Assembly (NCBI RefSeq): GCF_020531985.1
Contig: NZ_JAJAVQ010000004.1
Coordinates: 186,001 to 250,000 of the forward strand
DNA length: 64,000 nucleotides
Direction of reading: 5' to 3'
DNA from: Rheinheimera aquimaris
GTDB taxonomy: Bacteria; Pseudomonadota; Gammaproteobacteria; Enterobacterales; Alteromonadaceae
How positions within the stretch are numbered: the first letter of the stretch is position 1; the number at the start of each line of letters is the position of its first letter. Made by a program: the position numbers and the translations under genes. Below are positions 1-8,447 of this stretch, one piece after another. Below the pieces are notes generated by a model. That model had not been told where the DNA came from, did no database searches, and was given only the letters and a program-made list of their open reading frames with translations.

Positions 1-1748
1 AGGCAGCCCGCACCCGTATTTCGTTGGGCTTGAACTATCTACGGCGTGGCGATACGTCACAGGCAAAATACAACCTTGAGCGGGCGCGCAGTTTTGCACC
101 TAACTCAGCTGAAGTGCATAGTGCGCTGGCATACTATTATCAGAGTGTTGGCGAAACCAAACAGGCAGAAGAGTATTTCCGCCTGGCCATTCAGAAAGAT
201 AGCAATTACGCCGATGCGTATAATAATTACGGCGCTTTTTTATGTCAGTTACATCGGTACGATGAAGCTGAGCAATTATTGTTAAAAGCGATCAGTCGTC
301 CCGGTTACATCAGAGTCGCTGAAAGCTACGAAAACCTGGCGCTATGTCAGTTGCAGCAGAATAACTTTAGCAAAGCTATGAGCTATCTTGAACAGTCTCT
401 TAGCCATAACACCACCCGTATTACTTCACTAACACTGGCTGCCGGCCTGACTTATGCCATGGGCAATATGCAGCAGGCGAAATTACAGTTAGATCGTATT
501 CAGCGACTGGGACGGGTGTCGGCCCGCACCGTATTGCTCAGTTATTTGATCGCAGAGAAAAACGGTGACAGGGAAACCATGCGTAACGCCGAGCAGTTGC
601 TGTTAACCTTGTACACCGAAACACCGGAAACCAGGCTTTTGCTGCAAGGAAAATTGCAGGAAAGTGAGTTTGAGCAGTTACGCGAGCGCTATAAAGATAG
701 TCTGATGGCAAATATAGTGTTGCCTGATGACAATGCCAGCCAAGCCGACAAACCTGTGGCGCCAGTGGCGAACCCAAAACTGAAAGTGGTAAAGCGTAAG
801 ACTGTAACCGGTGACAGTGATGAAAGCATGCCTGCGGACGCGGACGCTTCGTCTACACCTGCTGCAACGCCATTGAAACAAGTTACGTCTGATATCGCTA
901 ATAGCCTCAGTGGTACAGGTACCGCAGTCGTGGCGGCAAGTACTGGCGCTGCAACTTTACCGGTGGAAACAGTCACTGCTGATAACAGCTATGACCGTGT
1001 TAAAAGCCGGGATGCCGAAGCTGCAGAGGAAAAAAGATTAAAAGCTGAGCAGGAAGCTGCGGCACTGGCACAGGCTGAGCAACAAAGATTAAAAGCCGAG
1101 CAGGAAGCTGCTGCACTGGCACAGGCAGAGCAACAAAGATTAAAAGCTGAGCAGGAAGCTGCGGCGCTGGCGCAGGCAGAGCAACAAAGATTAAAAGCCG
1201 AGCAGGAAGCTGCTGCACTGGCACAGGCCGAGCAGCAAAAGTTGAAAGCTGAACAGGAAGTAGCTGCGCTGGCGCAGCTTCAGCAGGAGCAGGTCACTGC
1301 TGAGCAAACTGCAGTGGCAACTGTACAAGAGGTCGCTGCGGCGGGCGTTGATACACCATTAAGCGACAGTGAGCAACTGCCTGCGTTTCATCTGGTGCAG
1401 GCGTCAGAGTCGTTATATGCTATTTCGGTACAGCATAATATCCGTTTACAGCGGTTGATGGAGTGGAACCAGCTCGCACCCGATTCAGTGATTAAGACCG
1501 GGCAAAAAATATGGCTCGGTCCTGTATCTGAGACCGTACTGCACGAAGTTTCACAACCAGAGCGGGAGCAAGTAGAGGCTACCGAACCCTTTCATACGGT
1601 AGCGGAAGGTGAAACCATGTTCGGTATTTCCTTTCGTTATAATGTACGTCTGAGCAGCTTTATGAGTTGGAACAATCTGACTGAGCAGAGCACATTAAAA
1701 GTTGGACAGCAGGTCTACATCACCGATCCTGCCAGTGTGGCGCAATGA
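1..1748 (+). CDS. pilW: PilW/PilF-type pilotin with TPRs fused to two LysM domains (5' truncated)
   Basis: The reading frame is open to the left edge (codons from base 3 read AARTRIS before the TTG at 24), so the N-terminus, including any lipoprotein signal, lies outside the window. The first ~220 residues are TPR helices typical of the type IV pilus biogenesis protein PilF/PilW, which promotes outer-membrane assembly of the PilQ secretin. A Pro/Ala/Ser linker follows, then five copies of a 17-residue repeat (RLKAEQEAAALAQAEQQ type) predicted to be a charged helix or coiled coil, then two LysM domains (residues about 450-495 and 525-570, from FHLVQASESLYAIS and FHTVAEGETMFGIS) expected to bind peptidoglycan. 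Ordinary PilF/PilW is about 250 residues, so the C-terminal half is an extension. The position just upstream of rodZ-ispG-hisS is canonical. Its stop overlaps the rodZ start (ATGA). Confidence 0.88.
   Translation, partial: AARTRISLGLNYLRRGDTSQAKYNLERARSFAPNSAEVHSALAYYYQSVGETKQAEEYFRLAIQKDSNYADAYNNYGAFLCQLHRYDEAEQLLLKAISRPGYIRVAESYENLALCQLQQNNFSKAMSYLEQSLSHNTTRITSLTLAAGLTYAMGNMQQAKLQLDRIQRLGRVSARTVLLSYLIAEKNGDRETMRNAEQLLLTLYTETPETRLLLQGKLQESEFEQLRERYKDSLMANIVLPDDNASQADKPVAPVANPKLKVVKRKTVTGDSDESMPADADASSTPAATPLKQVTSDIANSLSGTGTAVVAASTGAATLPVETVTADNSYDRVKSRDAEAAEEKRLKAEQEAAALAQAEQQRLKAEQEAAALAQAEQQRLKAEQEAAALAQAEQQRLKAEQEAAALAQAEQQKLKAEQEVAALAQLQQEQVTAEQTAVATVQEVAAAGVDTPLSDSEQLPAFHLVQASESLYAISVQHNIRLQRLMEWNQLAPDSVIKTGQKIWLGPVSETVLHEVSQPEREQVEATEPFHTVAEGETMFGISFRYNVRLSSFMSWNNLTEQSTLKVGQQVYITDPASVAQ
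1035..1289 (+). repeat. Five-copy 51-bp tandem repeat inside pilW
   Basis: Units begin at 1035, 1086, 1137, 1188 and 1239, each 51 bp, coding for the 17-residue unit RLKAEQEAAALAQAEQQ. Units 1-4 are nearly identical and differ at synonymous positions (for example gct/gcc, gcg/gct). Unit 5 has diverged in its second half. The length is a multiple of three, so gain or loss of units keeps the frame and only changes the length of the rod between the TPR and LysM parts. Confidence 0.95.
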
Positions 1749-2566
1749 CAACAGATAACACTGCACCGGTAAGTGCCGGGCAAATACTGAGTACAGCCCG
1801 GGAGGCTCGCGGTCTGACGCTACAGCAGGTCGCACTGCAGTTGAACTTAAAGCCGGAACAAGTGGCAAAACTGGAGCAGGATCAGCTGGAAGGCACACTG
1901 GAAACATTTGCCCGGGGTTATGTGCGGGCCTATGGTCGTTTATTAAAATTGCCTGAGGCTGAATTGATGGCGGCGTTTGGCAGTACTACAGGTTGTCAGC
2001 AAAGTAGTCCTAAGCCAATGCGGACATTTTCTAACCGTACAGCGAAGCAGGCCACAGAAAACCGCTTTATGTGGCTGACATACGCCATAGTTGCATTGCT
2101 GTTGGTATTGCTATTTGTCTGGTGGTTGCAAACAAATAAACAGCTTCCTCCTTCCGATGCTGTTTCGCTGCCTGCTGTGGGTCCGGTGGTGACGACGGCC
2201 GCCGAGCTGGTGCCGGAGCAAATACAACCGACGCCAGAGCAAATAACGGAACTATTGGAGCAACTGACACCTGAGCCGGAGCAAACTGCTGCAGATGAAG
2301 ACATTATACCGATAGCTGAAGCCGATCAGCTGGAAATGCGCTTTAGCGAAAATTGTTGGGTAGATGTGACCGACGCGGATGGCAACCGCGTTGCTTATGG
2401 TACCAAGCAGGCGGGTTACATCATGCAGCTAAGCGGTAAAGCACCTTTTGTGGTTACGCTGGGCAACCCCAGTGTTGTTTCTATTACATTTAATCAGCAA
2501 GCTGTTGATATGTCAGCATTAGCAGCAGGCCGAGTGGCAAAATTTACTATTCCTGAGTCTGAATAA
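1745..2566 (+). CDS. rodZ: Cytoskeletal protein RodZ
   Basis: RodZ links MreB filaments to the inner membrane and helps set rod shape. The 273-residue product has the expected order: an N-terminal cytoplasmic helix-turn-helix (about residues 10-75, [19 protein letters not shown]), one transmembrane helix (about 108-128, [15 protein letters not shown]), a Pro/Glu-rich periplasmic linker with repeated PEQ motifs, and the C-terminal beta domain ([19 protein letters not shown] onward). The ATG overlaps the pilW stop as ATGA, suggesting translational coupling. ispG follows after 2 nt. The pilW-rodZ-ispG-hisS order is conserved in gammaproteobacteria. Confidence 0.96.
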   Translation: MTTDNTAPVSAGQILSTAREARGLTLQQVALQLNLKPEQVAKLEQDQLEGTLETFARGYVRAYGRLLKLPEAELMAAFGSTTGCQQSSPKPMRTFSNRTAKQATENRFMWLTYAIVALLLVLLFVWWLQTNKQLPPSDAVSLPAVGPVVTTAAELVPEQIQPTPEQITELLEQLTPEPEQTAADEDIIPIAEADQLEMRFSENCWVDVTDADGNRVAYGTKQAGYIMQLSGKAPFVVTLGNPSVVSITFNQQAVDMSALAAGRVAKFTIPESE

Positions 2567-2568
2567 GC

Positions 2569-3672
2569 ATGTTTGCAGAAAATCCCATTAAACGCCGTCA
2601 GAGTACGCAAATCCGTGTCGGAAACGTACTGATTGGTGGTGATGCACCTATAGCGGTGCAGTCTATGACAAATACCCGTACTACTGATGTTGCGGCAACG
2701 GTGGCACAAATACAGGCGATTGCCAAAGCCGGGGCTGATTTGGTGCGCGTGTCTGTGCCGACAATGGAAGCGGCAGAAGCCTTTAAACTGATAAAGCAGC
2801 AGTCTCCAATTCCGTTGGTGGCAGATATTCATTTCGATTATCGCATAGCACTGAAAGTGGCGGAATACGGCGTGGATTGCTTACGGATAAATCCGGGTAA
2901 CATAGGACGGGAAGATCGCATCCGTGCGGTGGTTGACTGCGCCCGCGATCATAACATTCCGATCCGTATCGGGGTAAATGGTGGCTCGCTGGAAGCTGAT
3001 ATTCAGGAGAAATACGGCGAGCCTACGCCAGAGGCACTGGTTGAGTCGGCAATGCGGCATGTGGATATTCTGGACAGGCTGAACTTTGACCAGTTCAAAG
3101 TCAGCGTTAAAGCCTCTGATGTGTTTCTGGCTGTCGGAGCTTACCGTTTGTTGGCGCAGCAGATTAAGCAGCCACTGCACCTTGGCATTACCGAAGCCGG
3201 TGGCGCACGTGCCGGTGCAGTGAAGTCTGCTATTGGCCTGGGTATGCTGCTGTCAGAAGGTATAGGCGACACGCTGCGTATTTCGCTGGCCGCTGATCCG
3301 GTAGAAGAAGTCAAAGTGGCCTTTGATATCCTTAAGTCGTTACGGATCCGCTCACGCGGTATCAACTTTATTGCCTGCCCGAGTTGTTCGCGGCAGGAGT
3401 TTGATGTCATCAAAACGATGAACCAGCTGGAAGAGCGGCTGGAGGATGTTACTGAGCCGCTGACGGTGTCAGTTATCGGCTGCGTGGTAAATGGCCCGGG
3501 CGAAGCGCTGGTGTCAGATCTAGGCGTGGCCGGTGCCAGTAAAAAGAGTGGTTTTTATATTAATGGCCAACGGCAGAAGCTGCGGCTGGACAACGAGGCT
3601 GTTGCTGAACAGCTGGAACAGCAGGTGCGGGAGTATTTGCAGCAGAAAATAGCCGTGCGTCAGCTGGATTAA
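2569..3672 (+). CDS. ispG: 4-hydroxy-3-methylbut-2-enyl-diphosphate synthase (flavodoxin)
   Basis: IspG (GcpE) converts MEcPP to HMBPP in the methylerythritol phosphate route to isoprenoids, using a [4Fe-4S] cluster. The product has 367 residues, close to the E. coli enzyme. The three cluster cysteines are visible at residues 270 and 273 ([12 protein letters not shown]) and 305 ([11 protein letters not shown]), with the N-terminal TIM-barrel signature [14 protein letters not shown]. It starts 2 nt after rodZ, so it is co-transcribed. A promoter for hisS lies just downstream. Confidence 0.98.
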   Translation: MFAENPIKRRQSTQIRVGNVLIGGDAPIAVQSMTNTRTTDVAATVAQIQAIAKAGADLVRVSVPTMEAAEAFKLIKQQSPIPLVADIHFDYRIALKVAEYGVDCLRINPGNIGREDRIRAVVDCARDHNIPIRIGVNGGSLEADIQEKYGEPTPEALVESAMRHVDILDRLNFDQFKVSVKASDVFLAVGAYRLLAQQIKQPLHLGITEAGGARAGAVKSAIGLGMLLSEGIGDTLRISLAADPVEEVKVAFDILKSLRIRSRGINFIACPSCSRQEFDVIKTMNQLEERLEDVTEPLTVSVIGCVVNGPGEALVSDLGVAGASKKSGFYINGQRQKLRLDNEAVAEQLEQQVREYLQQKIAVRQLD

Positions 3673-3686
3673 GCCCGGTAACATAC

Positions 3687-3715
3687 TTGGTGTTTGGTGG
3701 CGTTGCGCCTATAAT
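3687..3715 (+). promoter_or_regulatory. Predicted sigma-70 promoter upstream of hisS
   Basis: TTGGTG at 3687-3692 and a perfect TATAAT at 3710-3715 are separated by 17 bp. They sit in the 81-bp gap between ispG and hisS. This suggests that hisS can be transcribed separately from the upstream pilW-rodZ-ispG genes. Confidence 0.65.
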
Positions 3716-3753
3716 CGCCGCAGTTTTTTAATTAAACCGATGGAAATGTAATT

Positions 3754-5028
3754 TTGTCGAAGCAAATCCAGGCCATTCGCGGCATGAACGACTGTTTGCC
3801 GCAGGACACGCCGGCATGGCAATACGTTGAGCAGATGCTACGCAGTACAGTAGCAAGCTACGGCTACAGTGAGATCCGTTTCCCGATCGTGGAAATGACT
3901 GAGCTGTTTAAACGCTCGATTGGTGAAGTGACTGATATTGTAGAAAAAGAAATGTACACCTTTGCTGACCGCAATGGTGACAGCCTTACGTTGCGCCCGG
4001 AAGGCACAGCTTGCTGCGTGCGCGCCGGCAACGAACATGGCTTGTTGTATAATCAGGAACAACGGCTGTGGTATACCGGCCCTATGTTCCGTCATGAGCG
4101 CCCGCAAAAGGGCCGCTACCGGCAATTTCATCAGTTTGGTCTGGAGGCTTTTGGTATCGCTTCGGCTGATATCGATGCTGAAGTGATCATGCTAAGCGCG
4201 CGTTTGTGGCAGCAGCTTGGCTTAACACCTTACGTGAAACTGGAAATTAACTCTCTGGGTTCAAGTGAAGCCCGGGCGGCTTATCGTGACGCTTTGGTTG
4301 CTTATCTTGAGCAGCACAAGACAGTACTGGATGAAGACAGCTTACGGCGGATGTACACGAATCCACTGCGGGTGCTGGACAGTAAAAATCCGGCGCTGGC
4401 AGAGGTACTCGCCGCAGCGCCTCAGTTGGCGGATTATCTGGATGAAGACTCTGCAGCGCATTTTGTCCGTCTTAAGCAGTTATTAATGCTGGCCGGTATT
4501 GAGTTCAGCGTTAACCCTCGTCTGGTGCGTGGCTTGGATTATTACAATAAAACCGTATTTGAGTGGGTCACCACTGAGCTTGGCGCTCAGGGCACAGTCT
4601 GTGCCGGTGGCCGCTACGATGGTCTGGTTGAACAGCTAGGCGGTAAAGCGACACCGGCAGTGGGTTTTGCTCTGGGGTTGGAACGGTTGGTATTGCTGCT
4701 GCAAACACTGGAGCTTTTACCGCAACTCGCCGCAGCGGCTGATGTCTATCTGATGGCGCTGGGTGAGCAGGCGGAACTTGCGGCACTTTCTGTTGCCGAA
4801 AGGCTGCGGTCAGACTTGCCGGGCATGCGTGTTATGGTGCATTGTGGCGGCGGCAATTTAAAGAAACAAATTAAGCGGGCAGATAAATCGGGTGCAGCCA
4901 TTGGCTTGATCCTTGGCGAAGATGAGCTAAGCCGTAATGAGGTCACCGTGAAATGGTTGCGTGAAGATAAACCGCAGCAAACTATTTTAATAACTGAACT
5001 GGCAAAAGCGCTGGCCGTGACAGCATAA
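3754..5028 (+). CDS. hisS: Histidine-tRNA ligase
   Basis: Class II aminoacyl-tRNA synthetase that charges tRNA-His. The 424-residue product shows motif 2 ([19 protein letters not shown]), the histidine-specific loops [15 protein letters not shown] and [14 protein letters not shown], motif 3 ([13 protein letters not shown]) and a C-terminal anticodon-binding domain. The start is TTG at 3754: the sequence from there ([16 protein letters not shown]) aligns with the family N-terminus and no in-frame ATG lies nearby upstream. A weak GGA lies about 9 nt before it. Followed by yfgM and bamB in the conserved order. Confidence 0.97.
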   Translation: MSKQIQAIRGMNDCLPQDTPAWQYVEQMLRSTVASYGYSEIRFPIVEMTELFKRSIGEVTDIVEKEMYTFADRNGDSLTLRPEGTACCVRAGNEHGLLYNQEQRLWYTGPMFRHERPQKGRYRQFHQFGLEAFGIASADIDAEVIMLSARLWQQLGLTPYVKLEINSLGSSEARAAYRDALVAYLEQHKTVLDEDSLRRMYTNPLRVLDSKNPALAEVLAAAPQLADYLDEDSAAHFVRLKQLLMLAGIEFSVNPRLVRGLDYYNKTVFEWVTTELGAQGTVCAGGRYDGLVEQLGGKATPAVGFALGLERLVLLLQTLELLPQLAAAADVYLMALGEQAELAALSVAERLRSDLPGMRVMVHCGGGNLKKQIKRADKSGAAIGLILGEDELSRNEVTVKWLREDKPQQTILITELAKALAVTA

Positions 5029-5058
5029 CCGGCCTTTGACGTAGAACGGAGTAACGCA

Positions 5059-5694
5059 GTGGAAATTTACAGCAGTGAAGAACAACAGGTAGAAGCGATA
5101 AAGCGCTTTTGGCAACAATACGGCAAGGCTATTCTCGGTGGCGTGGTGCTGGGGCTGGCAGCATTATACGGTTTCCGCTTTTATCAGGCTGAGCAACGCG
5201 GCGCGGCTGAACAGGCTTCTACCAAGTTCAGTCAGTTGGTTGAACAACGTGATGCGTCAACGGCCAGTGAAGACTGGTTAGCGCAGGCTCAGGGCTTTAT
5301 CGACAGCTCTAAAGGCGACAATTACGCGGTGCTGACAGCATTACTGGCCGCAAAAGATGCAGTAACACTGCAACAATACGATAAAGCTGCAGAGCAGTTA
5401 AGCTGGGTACTGAGTCACGCAAAAGAGCCGGCCGTGCTGGCTGTAACGCAATTACGTCTGGCGCGGGTGCAGCGTGAGCAGGGTAAACTGGATGAGGCAC
5501 TGGCAACACTTGGTACTGCCGTACCGGAAAGCTTTGCTTCAGCTCAGGCTGAACTGAAAGGCGATATTCTGCTGCAGGCAGAAAAACCGGCAGAAGCTAA
5601 AGCTGCCTATCAGCAAGCGCTGACCAAGGCTGGTCAGAATAGCCAGCTGTTACAAATCAAGCTGGATGAACTGGCACACGTCACTGCAGTGTAA
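5059..5694 (+). CDS. yfgM: YfgM family protein, ancillary SecYEG translocon subunit
   Basis: Inner-membrane protein with a short cytoplasmic N-terminus, one transmembrane helix (about residues 23-42, AILGGVVLGLAALYGFRFY) and a periplasmic TPR-like domain. In E. coli it associates with PpiD and SecYEG and is thought to help pass exported proteins to periplasmic chaperones. The 211-residue length fits the family. The start is GTG at 5059, with GGAG about 8 nt upstream; MEIYSSEEQQVEAIKRF matches the family start. It lies between hisS and bamB as in other gammaproteobacteria. Confidence 0.93.
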   Translation: MEIYSSEEQQVEAIKRFWQQYGKAILGGVVLGLAALYGFRFYQAEQRGAAEQASTKFSQLVEQRDASTASEDWLAQAQGFIDSSKGDNYAVLTALLAAKDAVTLQQYDKAAEQLSWVLSHAKEPAVLAVTQLRLARVQREQGKLDEALATLGTAVPESFASAQAELKGDILLQAEKPAEAKAAYQQALTKAGQNSQLLQIKLDELAHVTAV

Positions 5695-5704
5695 AGAGGT
5701 AAGC

Positions 5705-6886
5705 GTGAAATTACAGGTTAAACAGGCAATACTGCTGGCGGCTCTGGTGCTGGCGGGCTGTTCCAGTAAAGAGAAACTTGTATTACCTCCGGTGAATAAC
5801 ATTATTGATCCGGATGTGGTGTGGGAAAAAAGCGTTGGCTCGGGCGTTGAACATTACGAGTCCAGCTTATCGCCAATTATCGTCAAAGACACCGTTTATG
5901 CTGCCAGTCGTGAAGGCCTGGTGGCGGCTTTTGATTTGCAAAGTGGTAAACGTAAATGGCAGTTTGATTTACGTAAACCCGCCGGTAGCTCATTCTGGCA
6001 GGGTATCAGCGATGTCTGGTCAGGTGACAATGCCCGTATTTCAGGCGGCCTGAGTTTTGGCTACGATAAACTGTATTTTGGCACCGAAAACGGTGACGTT
6101 GTTGCCCTAACTACAGACGGCGAACTGGTATGGCGCACGGAAGTAAAGGGTGAAGTGCTGGTCAGGCCCGCTGTAGGTGATGGCTTAGTGGTTGTTGCTA
6201 CCGGTGCCGGAACCCTGGTTGCGTTGCACCCGGATACCGGCGAGGAGCGCTGGCAGTTTGAAAACGAACAGCCAGTGCTGACATTACGTGGTACCAGTGA
6301 GCCTGTTATTGAAGGTGGTGGCGTGATTTACGGCTCAGGCAGTGGCCAGTTGGGTGTGCTAATTGCCGAGCGTGGTTACCAGGCCTGGGAAGAAGCCGTA
6401 GGTGTTCCGACCGGGACTACTGATTTATCCCGCCTGGCTGACGTTGATGCTAAACCGATAGTTCGCGGCGGCACTGTGTACAGCATTGCTTATAATGGCG
6501 CTTTGGTTGCACTGGAGCTGCGTACTGGCCGCCAGTTGTGGAAGCGCGACTATGCCAGCTTTCACAATATGGCAATGGAAGGCGATACCTTGTATCTGGT
6601 CGACAGCGAAGGGCGGATATACGCTATTGATAGCCGCAGCGGTACGGAAAAATGGTCTCAGTTTGGGCTGAATAAGCATAGTCTGACTGGCCCTGCTGTA
6701 TACAAAGATTACCTGGTTATTGGCGATAAAGCCGGCAACCTGCATTGGCTTAACCGTGAAACAGGTGATTTTGTCGCACGTCTGAGTATGGACAGTTCAG
6801 GTTTTTACACCGATGCGGTAAGTGACGGTACCTATCTATTGGTACAAAGCCGTAATGGTGAGCTAGTCTTATTACAAACGCCGTAA
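5705..6886 (+). CDS. bamB: Outer membrane protein assembly factor BamB
   Basis: Lipoprotein of the BAM complex, an eight-bladed beta-propeller that binds BamA and aids folding of outer-membrane barrels. I take GTG at 5705 as the start: it is preceded by AGAGGT at 5695-5700, gives a normal signal peptide with lipobox LVLAGC (mature Cys about residue 19) and a 393-residue product, the family length. An upstream in-frame ATG at 5666 would sit inside yfgM and spoil the signal peptide. Repeated PQQ-like blade motifs (SGKRKWQFD, TGEERWQFE, TGRQLWKRD, SGTEKWSQF) are visible. A terminator follows. Confidence 0.96.
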   Translation: MKLQVKQAILLAALVLAGCSSKEKLVLPPVNNIIDPDVVWEKSVGSGVEHYESSLSPIIVKDTVYAASREGLVAAFDLQSGKRKWQFDLRKPAGSSFWQGISDVWSGDNARISGGLSFGYDKLYFGTENGDVVALTTDGELVWRTEVKGEVLVRPAVGDGLVVVATGAGTLVALHPDTGEERWQFENEQPVLTLRGTSEPVIEGGGVIYGSGSGQLGVLIAERGYQAWEEAVGVPTGTTDLSRLADVDAKPIVRGGTVYSIAYNGALVALELRTGRQLWKRDYASFHNMAMEGDTLYLVDSEGRIYAIDSRSGTEKWSQFGLNKHSLTGPAVYKDYLVIGDKAGNLHWLNRETGDFVARLSMDSSGFYTDAVSDGTYLLVQSRNGELVLLQTP

Positions 6887-6912
6887 ACCGGGTTTGGTGG
6901 TTAACGTTTTTA

Positions 6913-6942
6913 AACAGGCCTGTACCGGGCCTGTTTTGTTAT
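6913..6942 (+). terminator. Rho-independent terminator after bamB
   Basis: Inverted repeat AACAGGCC (6913-6920) / GGCCTGTT (6928-6935) with a 7-nt loop, followed by TTGTTATTTTT. It lies between bamB and der and would separate the hisS-yfgM-bamB unit from der, or attenuate read-through. Confidence 0.75.
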
Positions 6943-6958
6943 TTTTGAGGTTCACATA

Positions 6959-8437
6959 ATGTTGCCTGTCGTTGCCCTTGTAGGGCGAGCCAATGTCGGA
7001 AAATCGACGCTGTTTAACCGCTTAACCCGTACCCGTGATGCACTGGTGGCGGACTTTCCCGGCCTGACCCGCGACCGCAAATACGGTTCGGTTAATTTTG
7101 AAGGACTGGAGTTCATTGTGGTCGATACCGGTGGTATTGATGGTAATGAACAGGGCATTGAAGTTGAAATGGCTGAGCAGTCACTAAAAGCTATCGACGA
7201 AGCAGATGTAGTGCTGTTTATGGTCGACGCCCGGGTTGGTGCGACCGTTGGCGATGAAGCCATAGCCGCCCATATCCGTAAAGTCGAAAAGAAAGTCTTT
7301 GTTGTGGCTAACAAAACCGATGGTCTGGACGCCGACACCGCCGTGGCAGATTTTTACAGCCTGGGCCTTGGAGATGTATACCCTATTGCTGCCGCACATG
7401 GTCGAGGGGTTTCTGCACTGCTGAACCGGGCTCTGGTGCCACTGCTGTCAGAAGAGCAACAGCAGGCATTAACCGCCGACGAGAGCGAAGATGAAAGCCC
7501 GGCGCTGGAAACACTGACCGACGAGCAAGCAGCTGCTGAAGCCGAGCGCCTGCGCAACGAGCATATTAAGCTGGCGATTGTTGGCCGGCCAAATGTGGGT
7601 AAATCGACGCTGACCAACCGTATTCTCGGTGAAGAGCGGGTGGTGGTATTTGATATGCCAGGTACCACGCGCGACTCTGTGTATATTCCGATGCAGCGTA
7701 ACGAGCGTGACTACACCTTAATTGATACTGCCGGCGTGCGTCGCCGTGGCAAAATTGATGACATGGTTGAGAAGTTCTCGGTTGTCAAAACGCTGCAGGC
7801 GATTGAAGATGCCAACGTGGTTATTCTGGTGCTGGACGCCCGGTTAGGTATTTCCGATCAGGATTTAAGTATTCTGGGCTTCGTACTAAATGCCGGCCGG
7901 TCACTGGTTATCGCAGTGAATAAGTGGGATGGCTTAAACGACAGCATTAAAGATGAGGTTAAACGTGAGCTGGACCGCCGCTTAGGTTTTATCGATTTTG
8001 CCCGTTTGCATTTTATTTCTGCTCTGCATGGATCTGGTGTCGGTAACCTGTTTGAGTCGGTAGAAGAAGCCTTTGACAGTGCCACCAAACGCCATAGCAC
8101 TGCACTTTTGACCCGTATTATGAAAATGGCGCAGGAAGATCACCAGCCGCCACTGGTGCATGGCCGCCGGGTAAAACTGAAGTATGCCCATGCCGGTGGT
8201 TATAACCCGCCGCTTATCGTTATTCATGGTAACCAGGTGGATGATTTACCTGACTCGTACAAGCGCTATCTGATGAACTATTTCCGTAAAGCGCTGCAAA
8301 TGATGGGAACACCTATTCGCATCGAATTCCGCGAAGGTGACAACCCCTTTGCACCCACGAAAAAGAACACCGAAACACCGCTACAGAAGTACAAGCGCGA
8401 GCGCTTGATGAAAGCGCGTAAGAAACTGGATCAATAA
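6959..8437 (+). CDS. der: Ribosome biogenesis GTPase Der (EngA)
   Basis: Essential double-GTPase acting in 50S subunit maturation. Two tandem G domains are visible: the first with [13 protein letters not shown] and NKTD, the second with GRPNVGKST (about residues 209-217), [10 protein letters not shown] and NKWD. A C-terminal KH-like domain ends in a basic tail ([22 protein letters not shown]). The length of 492 residues is normal. The ATG at 6959 is preceded by a TGAGG ribosome binding site. It follows bamB as in E. coli. Confidence 0.98.
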   Translation: MLPVVALVGRANVGKSTLFNRLTRTRDALVADFPGLTRDRKYGSVNFEGLEFIVVDTGGIDGNEQGIEVEMAEQSLKAIDEADVVLFMVDARVGATVGDEAIAAHIRKVEKKVFVVANKTDGLDADTAVADFYSLGLGDVYPIAAAHGRGVSALLNRALVPLLSEEQQQALTADESEDESPALETLTDEQAAAEAERLRNEHIKLAIVGRPNVGKSTLTNRILGEERVVVFDMPGTTRDSVYIPMQRNERDYTLIDTAGVRRRGKIDDMVEKFSVVKTLQAIEDANVVILVLDARLGISDQDLSILGFVLNAGRSLVIAVNKWDGLNDSIKDEVKRELDRRLGFIDFARLHFISALHGSGVGNLFESVEEAFDSATKRHSTALLTRIMKMAQEDHQPPLVHGRRVKLKYAHAGGYNPPLIVIHGNQVDDLPDSYKRYLMNYFRKALQMMGTPIRIEFREGDNPFAPTKKNTETPLQKYKRERLMKARKKLDQ

Positions 8438-8447
8438 GGATACAGGC

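Noticed and set aside
1000-1224. Minus-strand ORF with a repeated PVQQLPARLLIFVAL-like peptide
   Set aside because: It is the antisense reading of the pilW tandem repeat and has no ribosome binding site.
1035-1289. Regular repeats considered as a CRISPR array
   Set aside because: The units are contiguous 51-bp coding repeats without spacers.
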